Part shown: piece by piece, positions 56,938 through 64,000 of the stretch
Layout of the letters: the number at the start of each line of letters is the position of its first letter
Position numbering within the stretch: the stretch's first letter is position 1
Source of the DNA: Umbelopsis ramanniana AG
Lineage: Eukaryota; Mucoromycota; Umbelopsidomycetes; Umbelopsidales; Umbelopsidaceae
Direction of reading: 5' to 3'
DNA length: 64,000 bases
NCBI RefSeq assembly: GCF_025399195.1
Contig: NW_026252100.1
Location: 124,001-188,000, forward strand
Program-made: the position numbers and the translations under genes
Notes under the pieces: model-generated
Told to the model about the DNA's origin: nothing
Seen by the model: the letters and a program-made list of their open reading frames with translations, nothing else
Database searches by the model: none

Positions 56938-58291
56938 ATGAGTGAAGAGCTATCACACTCCATTATCAACGCCGGTACTGCTCCAGGTGCTCAACCTGTG
57001 TTTGACCTTGCGAAATTTTGGCAAGAACAGCTCAGCCTTGCCGATAACTTTGATTCTGATTTCAAAAATCACCCTTTGCCATTGGCGCGAATCAAGAAGG
57101 TGATGAAAACCGACCAGGATGTAAAGGTACGTAGTAATCGTACTTTATAAGGAACCAAGCGCGGAATTGGCCTGCGACATGACTTCTTCACGGTTGAGCT
57201 TGGAGCATGGTCCGACTGAACTAATAGGCATTGCAACACCTGGCTAATCCCTAAATATCTCTCATATCCATTTTGTCGCGATTTTGCTTGTGTATTACAG
57301 ATGATCAGTGCCGAGGTATGCTTCATATGGTTTGATATGTTATGCAATTTTCGATCAAGAACTGATTTTCCTGTTGTACAAACTTTCACAGGCTCCAATA
57401 CTGTTTGCCAAAGGTTGCGAAATCTTCATATCAGAACTCACTCGTCGCGCATGGTTCGTGATCTTTGTTACAGTAGCTTGCCAATTATTATATTACTGAG
57501 TCATTATTGTCAACAGGATCCATGCTGAAGAAAATAAGCGACGTACACTTCAGCGATCGGATATAGCTACAGCCATCTCCAAAACCGACATGTGTGACTT
57601 TTTGATCGATATTGTCCCGCGTGAGGAAGTATGTGAATTCATCAGTTAGACATGAACTATGATGATTATTTGATTAACTAATGCTGTTTGAAAGCAACAA
57701 CAATCACAACAAGGTAACCCTGGATATGATCAGCAAACCACTTACGCTGCTGCGTACTATCCGCAGGCCGGCTTTCCTCAGTACACCGCACAGGTATAGA
57801 CCACTATGAATCAGATTGAAGATGTTCAACCCGAGTATGATGTTAAAAGTACCCTTTATAGCAAATTGATGCCGCTGCATACTATCCACAACTGTCTCAG
57901 GTAAAATATAGCGATTTAGCATCATTTTGTTCTCAGTTAGGCGGCTTGGTGATATAGATTGTATCTGACACATGAATTCTCCTAAAGTTGACTCCAGAGC
58001 AAATGCAACAGTATCAACTCCAACTTCAACAATTTGCAAACCAGCAACACCCATATGCAACGCAACCAACAAATAATGCTTCTCATCAAGGTGCTTCAGG
58101 TAACCAGGCGCAAGGAGGAGGACCAGCAACTGGACAGCAATCGGCCAATGCAGCTGGAAATCCTGGAGGAGCAGGTATGAATATCTGTTTTTGGTTGGTT
58201 TGGAGCTGGAGTGATTTATGCACTGGTTAATAACTTGTAATCTTTTTTATTTACAGGCCAGACACGGTCACCTTCACAAGATGATCATTAA
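56938..58291 (+). CDS. HAP5: CCAAT-binding complex subunit Hap5 (NF-YC)
   Basis: Histone-fold subunit that pairs with Hap3 and recruits Hap2 to CCAAT boxes. The histone fold reads [42 protein letters not shown], then [20 protein letters not shown] and [12 protein letters not shown]. The C-terminal half is Gln/Ala/Gly-rich ([16 protein letters not shown]), a usual activation-type tail, ending RSPSQDDH. Exon 2 is a 15-nt microexon (57301-57315) encoding MISAE. Other exons: 56938-57126, 57392 onward, and several short ones including [12 protein letters not shown]. All junctions keep phase. An ATG at 56896 upstream gives an unlikely extension; 56938 fits the family start. Confidence 0.95.
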
Positions 58292-58470
58292 GATTAGAAA
58301 CAATATGAATTTAATATCAATATACTTCGTTACGCTTTCCATTTACCTTGATCGACACATCGGTGTTGTGCTGCAGTGCAACAAGGGGTTCCGCTTCAGA
58401 AACTGCAAGTCACAACCAGTTACTTTTTTGTGCTGTGAAGCTGAGTACTGACAGCTCGACAGGATTAGCA

Positions 58471-60053
58471 ATGCTTTCTAGATACGCGCGAGTCAATCCA
58501 GCTAAAGCTCACATCCGCAACCTATGGACGCAAAGAACTGCCTCTCGTTCAGAGCTGGCACAAGCTGTAGCAGTGAGCGTAGCCGACTTACCTAAGAAAC
58601 CAATCGACGTTTGCGTCGCCCTTGTATCCCAGTCATTTCCCGCCAATGACCTTCTCAAGCTCAACACCGAATTCTTCAAACATATCAACCCTAAAATCTT
58701 CATCGGGGCAGTGGTTGACCGCGTGCCATCACCGCAATCTGGCGGTCACGGTCTCTCGGTGCTCATTGGCCAGGAGGAAGATGCCACCGCTTTTGTATTA
58801 GACGATACCGCGGACCGAAAGAAGTTCAAAAGCGTCAGCGTCGGGCGCTGGGGCAAGGTGCAAGATTTCAACCGCTTCAAGTATGAAGAGAACGATATCG
58901 AAAAGTTTGGTTGGGATGCCTTCAAAAGTGTAAGCACGAACGTACACGGACATGACCTGCTCCCCCAGTTACAAAATTTGTAAGACTTTGGACCGTTCAT
59001 CCACAGAACTTGATATATCACAACCTCATCCAGTATTGTTAACTTTCTGTATCATTCCCTCATATTGCATAGAAAACAAACGCCCAAGTTTGCTTGGATA
59101 TTATCCGACCATGAGCCATACCAGCTTATCGAAACCCTAGACTACCATTTCCCACAGGCTACCAAAGCTGGATTAATAGGTGCCTCTACACCATTTATCA
59201 CTGGAACTCCATATACTTTATTTTATAACGAAAAAATGTTACCGGGAGGCTCCATTGGATTCGTGTCCTCTTCAGTGCCAAAAGTAAGATCCAGTGTCCA
59301 ACACATAGCCTTGGAAGCCCTTGGTAGTCCAATGACTGTGACGAGGTATGTCAGGTGTAGAAGGGTAGTCGTGCTGAAAGGAGGGCCAAAATTAACATGC
59401 ACTTCCATTAGATGCCGGGGTAACATTATATTGGATTTGGATGAAACGAGTGCCACCGGGTTGTTGTTGGACCTTTTAAATAAGGGCCACAATGCCAAAA
59501 TTTCTAAGGACAAAGAGTTTTATCTTGGTGCATGCACCGAGGACGCCGGCGATAATGTACAACTGGTAAGGAAAACAATCCTGGAAGTACTAGTATGACC
59601 CATATGGAGTAACATATACATTTACAAACCTTAGACGTCAGTCCATCGTGTTACAAGTGGTGATCCATCCAAAGGAAACATGTCAATAGATACGACAAAG
59701 GATTTCCAAGTAGGTCAGAAAGTGCAGGTAAGCATGATCTGACATTATTGAAAATATACAAAAAATTATCCATGGGCTAACACCATGTCTTCATCTACGA
59801 ATAGTTTCTCCACCGTGTGGATATTACTGCCAAAACCGAGTCTGAACAGTCAAATGGCGAACAAATAGTTTGTACGGTGGCAGAAAAGGATACCACTTAT
59901 ATCGGAAACAACTCGTTTAAACCAGATGTGAACTCAACAACATCCAATGTTTTCGGTGGAAGTAGTGAAAATGGAATTTTGGTTGGTCAAGCAGACCAGA
60001 CAACGTATGTCTTGGATGCCCCTCACTCCGAATATACAGTTAAAATACAATAG
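58471..60053 (+). CDS. FIST-domain protein with possible mitochondrial presequence
   Basis: FIST domains (also found in FBXO22) sense small ligands in bacteria; eukaryotic function is unclear. The start at 58471 opens MLSRYARVNPAKAHIRNLWT, basic without acids, like an import signal. FIST_N spans PIDVCVALVSQSFPANDLLK to FKYEENDIEKFGWDAFK and beyond; FIST_C includes AWILSDHEPYQLIETLDYHF, GLIGASTPFITGTPYTLFYN, LLDLLNKGHNAKISKDKEFY, and the end NSTTSNVFGGSSENGILVGQ then YVLDAPHSEYTVKIQ. Exons 58471-58979, 59073-59345, 59412-59565, 59635-59728 and about 59805-60053 keep phase. About 425 residues. No F-box seen. Convergent with WDR7, stops 57 bp apart. Confidence 0.8.
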
Positions 60054-60109
60054 AATGTACATGATAGGATTTTTTTTTCTTTTAATCAAGTGTCCTCTTA
60101 ATAGAAATC

Positions 60110-63100
60110 TCAAACGTTAAACCGCATTACTAGTTCGTGGATTCGAAGTTTGACATTTTTGTTCGTTGACCAGACAAATTCGACGTCTCGCAATTGTTGT
60201 GTCGGCGTCATGTTGGCTAGAATATCATGTTAATCAAATGTATTTTCAGAACAGTCAGTCTCAGAGATCTCTTACCTTGCTCCGGGTTGGTGAGTGCAAA
60301 GTTGAATGCTTTGTAAGGTTTTTGTGAAGAACCCGCAGACGGTCGTCTCTCACTGTTCTTCTTGGAACCTCCTCCTGTGACGCTGGAGAGACTGTTGGCA
60401 AGAATACCAAATATACCAGGATTGGCATGCCAAATGAACACGTTTGCATCATGCAGCGAGCAGGTTATTATCCATTTACCATCAGGTGAAAAGGCAAGTG
60501 CGATGACAGTTGCAGTATGACCCTATAGTTGATAATATATGTTAGAGCAAAGGGAAGTAAAGAAGTGTGGTAGGGAAAAGCTATGCATTTACCTCAAGCA
60601 CAAGACAACGCGTAGCTGTGCGAAGATCGTAAATGATAGAAGCTCCTTCTGGTGTACCAACAGCAAGTTTTTGGGAAGCGCTATGAAAGTCTACAAATGG
60701 ATACCTAAATTGAGCGCAGTATGAGTACAATAAATTGAAAAGTTGCAAAAGCTCTTTTCAATATTTACGTTCGAACCAGTTCATGAAGAATGGATGTGGC
60801 TGGCTGTATGACAGAGTCGCGAACATTAGGAACATTTGGATCTAGTGTCTTCACAACAGCCTCCACCACGCGCGGTATACTTGAAAATAGTAGCTGTGGT
60901 CTCTGAGGAGAAGTGCACCGAGAATACATTTAGTGCATGTGCTATCATTATTTCAAATAAAATGCAATTTACCTTGCGAGCAAACATGTTGATGACTTTC
61001 ATGCAAGCCAGTCTATCTTCCATTTTCTGTGCATTCATCATATCATATGTCAAGGTCCCTATCACCAATGGCATATGAGAATTGGCAATGTGGAATATAG
61101 CAGTACGAGCAGTGCGGTTGATCTGTAAAGACGACGCTTGACTGTCTCCTGCATACATAAAAAGTGTTCTCAGAACTTCGGATGACTTGATGTAAACTTC
61201 CCAAGTGGAAAATCCTTCTGAGAGTAACTCCATGGATGCAGTCAGTCGTGCTGCTACAACTTGTGAAATAGATCCATGCGATGTTGTATTCTCTTTCGAT
61301 TCACTAATATCCTGCTCAGTATCTGATAGTAACAACGTCAGTGAAAGGGCTGTTTCCTTTCTTGTTCTAATTTCAAAGGCTTAGTAAGAGAATTATTTTA
61401 AATACGAAGATGGAGTGGCAACTTACTCAGGTGCAAGAGCCTCAGGATTGTTAGAGCCAATTATAGCCAGAATAATTGTCGCACGAGCCATGACTTGTTG
61501 TCCGACAGACTCGATGTCACTGGAGGTTGGTACTGCAGTAGGAAGTTCAATGTAAGAAAGATAATCATTGAGACAGGTCGACAATAAATCAACTTACAGA
61601 AACGCTCCCAGTATTCTATGACCGCTTTCTTTTCATCATCCTTCATCTGGCAAAGTGCACTGGCAAACAAAGCTCGTGCTGTTGAAAAATTTGTATTAGC
61701 AATGAGATGACATGTTAAAGAAAATGGGTTGTTGAGAAAAGTGCTCACCAGAAGTATCTTGCCAATATTTGCTAAGGAACAAGAAAGATGGGAAACAATA
61801 ACCGGACCCAATCCTATCAGGAAGGAGCGTGGTATAGTGGGTCATAAGTTCAATAGAGAGGTCCTCTAACCCTGTCATGATAGAAGGCGTTTACAAAAGT
61901 CGCATAGTAGATCACAAGCTAGAATCAATCATACCTGAAACGCTTAGCATTGATCGAACCAGTGTCACAACTGCCATTAGTCTTGATGCAGTAAGAATAG
62001 GCGATGTCTTCCAATACGTGGTTTCATCTTTACTTGGAATCATGAAAGAGAAGTTGCCTTCAACACTATTGAAAGAAAAAGAGATAAAAGAATTTTGAGT
62101 CATGGCAGTATAATAGATGACTACTCGACATTCATCATAACGTACCCTCGAAGTCCAACGGTGACTTCTGGTCCCAATCTTTGTAAGCCAAGCCTGTCGA
62201 CGCAGGTATTCTCGAGCTTTTCGTCTATTCCCCAAGACATTAACGCAGAAACAATGGTCGCATACAGTTGAGCACGCACTGAATCTTTTGCCGTATTCCA
62301 ATCTACCGATTGCGTGTCGTCTGGTACGAGGTCAGCAATGTGACTATCGTCTACGCTCAGACTGAGGTTTCCCGTCGTTCCGTTAGATGTACTGGACTGT
62401 AGCGCATTTTTTGCATCTGATCTCATGTTGCTCACTAAATGTCGCAGATTAACGGCAAATACTTGAATAAAAGGTACTCTGGCATTTCCTAAATACATAA
62501 ACAAACTGTTAACTGCTGGCTGTATTTCATGTATTTCTTATCAACTCACTTACTGTTGTTTGAAGACGAGACAGAAAATGTCGTGCACATCCGCTTGAAC
62601 GTAGTTGGTCTGTCATTGAGTATATTATTGACCTGGCTGAGTGGCCAACGAGCATCCGCAAGGACATTGGTCGCGGTTGAGCCAGTAAGTTTGCGATCCA
62701 AATGGGCAGTTTGCATCTATAATTCTGTCACATTAGTCTGTGAGGTTTATTCGCTAACGGTAGCCGCCATAGATATTTTACCTGCCACACCAGAGCCGTG
62801 TCATCTTGATAAGCAATTATAAGATAATCCTCAGTATTTCGCCACTGGATGCATTTAATGGAATACGGGTATCCTGGTATAATGTACAGACTGGAAAATG
62901 AGATGATGAGTAACATTTTCAAATCTCCATTGGATATCAGATAGAACTCATTATATACCAATTCATCTCTTCAAGGGAAATGAGCGCAGCGGAGTTGTCC
63001 ATGGCGATAGAAACTATACATCCACGAAGTCTTGGTCCAACTTGTTCTGCCGGTTCAATGAATTCCTTCACAGGAAGAGCATGTACTGTAAATGTAGCAA

Positions 63101-63939
63101 CCAATTTGCCGTCCCTACATGACGTGATCCTACTTTAGCAATAGGGCCAAGATTCCTTTATACTATGATGAACTCACTCAATGTTCCATATCTTGACAGC
63201 ACCATCTTGGCCGCCAGAGATAAGGCGCGAAGTGCCAAACACCTTTTCATCTGGAGCATATAGGCTTGTCACCTTGCCATGGTGAGCGTGCCGGATCACC
63301 TGGTGTTTATCTCCATACTTGTCTTGGAGAAGCGTGTCTATTGATGCCAAGTGCATCAAAGCCAAAGACAACGGAAGGACTACTATGGTACCGGAATCTT
63401 AAGGATATGCCATCAGTAATATTAGTTATCGTTTCAAATGGATGTTAACAGGTAGACCGTGCACTCACCAAACCCAATAGCAAAGTGCTTGTCGTTGATA
63501 TTGATAGTGGCAATGACATTTCCAAAAGAATGACTTTTGTTTTTTGGCGGTATGGGCCACAAGCTATCACAAGTAGCACGCGCACATTCTATGTTGTGAT
63601 GTATGAGTTCCCAGGCTTATACATGTGTCGTTACAGCACCAAAAGACAAGTTACCTTTTGCCTCCAAAGACCTTTCGCTTTGATTTTGAACGTTCCTGTG
63701 GATGCTTCTCACTAGGAAAGCTGATTGCTTGCTATGATTATAGAATGATATTTGTAATATTACATTATCGCTAAGTTTTTCGTGTGGGACTTGTACAACA
63801 CAGGCCATGCAACCCAATTGTAGAGGGGACGCTGCAAGGAGAAATTTAGATACATTGTGCAGACAAAAGGACGATATTCAAATGGTTTACCATCGTTTTC
63901 AACTACGTATTTATCCAACAATTGAGAACTGGCATTCAT
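60110..63939 (-). CDS. WDR7: WD-repeat protein WDR7 (rabconnectin-3 beta), V-ATPase regulator
   Basis: Partner of rabconnectin-3 alpha/Rav1-type proteins that promotes V-ATPase assembly on endomembranes. The start at 63939 opens MNASSQLLDKYVVENDG; WD repeats follow (HHGKVTSLYAPDEKVFGTSR, LISGGQDGAVKIWNIE; later YSIKCIQWRNTEDYLIIAYQ, DDTALVWQ). The helical middle includes MRSDAKNALQSSTSNGTTGN and the block SSEVLRTLFMYAGDSQASSL with NRTARTAIFHIANSHMPLVI, typical of WDR7. C-terminal WD units end NMTPTQQLRDVEFVWSTNKN and VKLRIHELVMRFNV at 60110. Many introns; exact exon ends in the centre were not all traced. Absent from S. cerevisiae, present in animals and many fungi. Confidence 0.88.
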
Positions 63940-64000
63940 GATCAGTCAGTAAATTGGTCGTTAAAATTCATGGTTAAGCCTCATTCATTTGAATTGCCTA

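Noticed and set aside
1-64000. Search for transposons, virus-derived elements, CRISPR arrays, tRNA and rRNA
   Set aside because: No reverse transcriptase, transposase, integrase or capsid motifs, no long terminal or inverted repeats and no regularly spaced repeats were seen.

Overview
This window looks like nuclear DNA of an early-diverging fungus, most likely a member of Mucoromycota. The evidence is a dense set of eukaryotic protein genes (29 recognised in 64 kb), introns of about 50-90 bp with GTAAGT-type donors, CTAAC/CTAAT branch sites and pyrimidine-rich acceptors, and a gene set mixing fungal families (Oms1, STB6-like, Hap5, DHA1 transporters) with genes that yeasts usually lack (BTG/Tob, WDR7/rabconnectin-3 beta, ALKBH6, SLC45-like sugar carrier, FIST-domain protein, Hook). 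The exact species cannot be set from the sequence alone. I found no rRNA, tRNA, CRISPR array, transposon, virus-derived element or gene-cluster island. The stretch is ordinary housekeeping euchromatin with a few unusual genes.

Layout from left to right: an R3H-SUZ RNA-binding protein running off the left edge (-); an F-box/LRR protein (+); a SANT/Myb protein with a U-box-like end (-); eIF4A (-), head-to-head with a kinesin-like protein whose motor domain has lost its nucleotide-binding motifs (+); a low-complexity hypothetical protein (+); a Hook dynein adaptor (-); mitochondrial rRNA methyltransferase Mrm2 (-); Golgi protein Sft2 (+); a RhoGAP (+); ALKBH6 (-) and RNase P subunit p40 (-); a BTG/Tob protein (+); a peroxisomal enoyl-CoA hydratase ending in SKL (+); a small two-helix membrane protein (-); the XPG/Rad2 repair nuclease (+); a STB6-like protein (-) head-to-head with SRP receptor beta (+); an SLC45/sucrose-type transporter (-); a LaeA-like methyltransferase (+); a DHA1 drug transporter (-); Oms1 (-) head-to-head with glyoxylate/hydroxypyruvate reductase (+); an intronless membrane protein (-); the E2 enzyme Rad6 (-) head-to-head with a membrane-anchored expansin-like protein (+); CCAAT-binding subunit Hap5 (+); a FIST-domain protein (+); and WDR7 (-) reaching almost to the right edge.

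The genes do not form one pathway. Recurrent themes are microtubule transport (Hook, the pseudo-kinesin), secretion and organelle acidification (Sft2, SRP receptor beta, WDR7), mitochondrial or peroxisomal targeting (Mrm2, Oms1, GRHPR, FIST, hydratase), DNA repair and ubiquitin (XPG, Rad6, F-box) and RNA metabolism (eIF4A, R3H-SUZ, RNase P). The best candidate for something undescribed is the degenerate kinesin at 9617-13454. Secondary points of interest are a splice-phase conflict in XPG intron 1, a 15-nt microexon and a palindromic promoter element in HAP5, a two-start reductase gene, the SANT/U-box protein, and a spliced 72-residue membrane protein.
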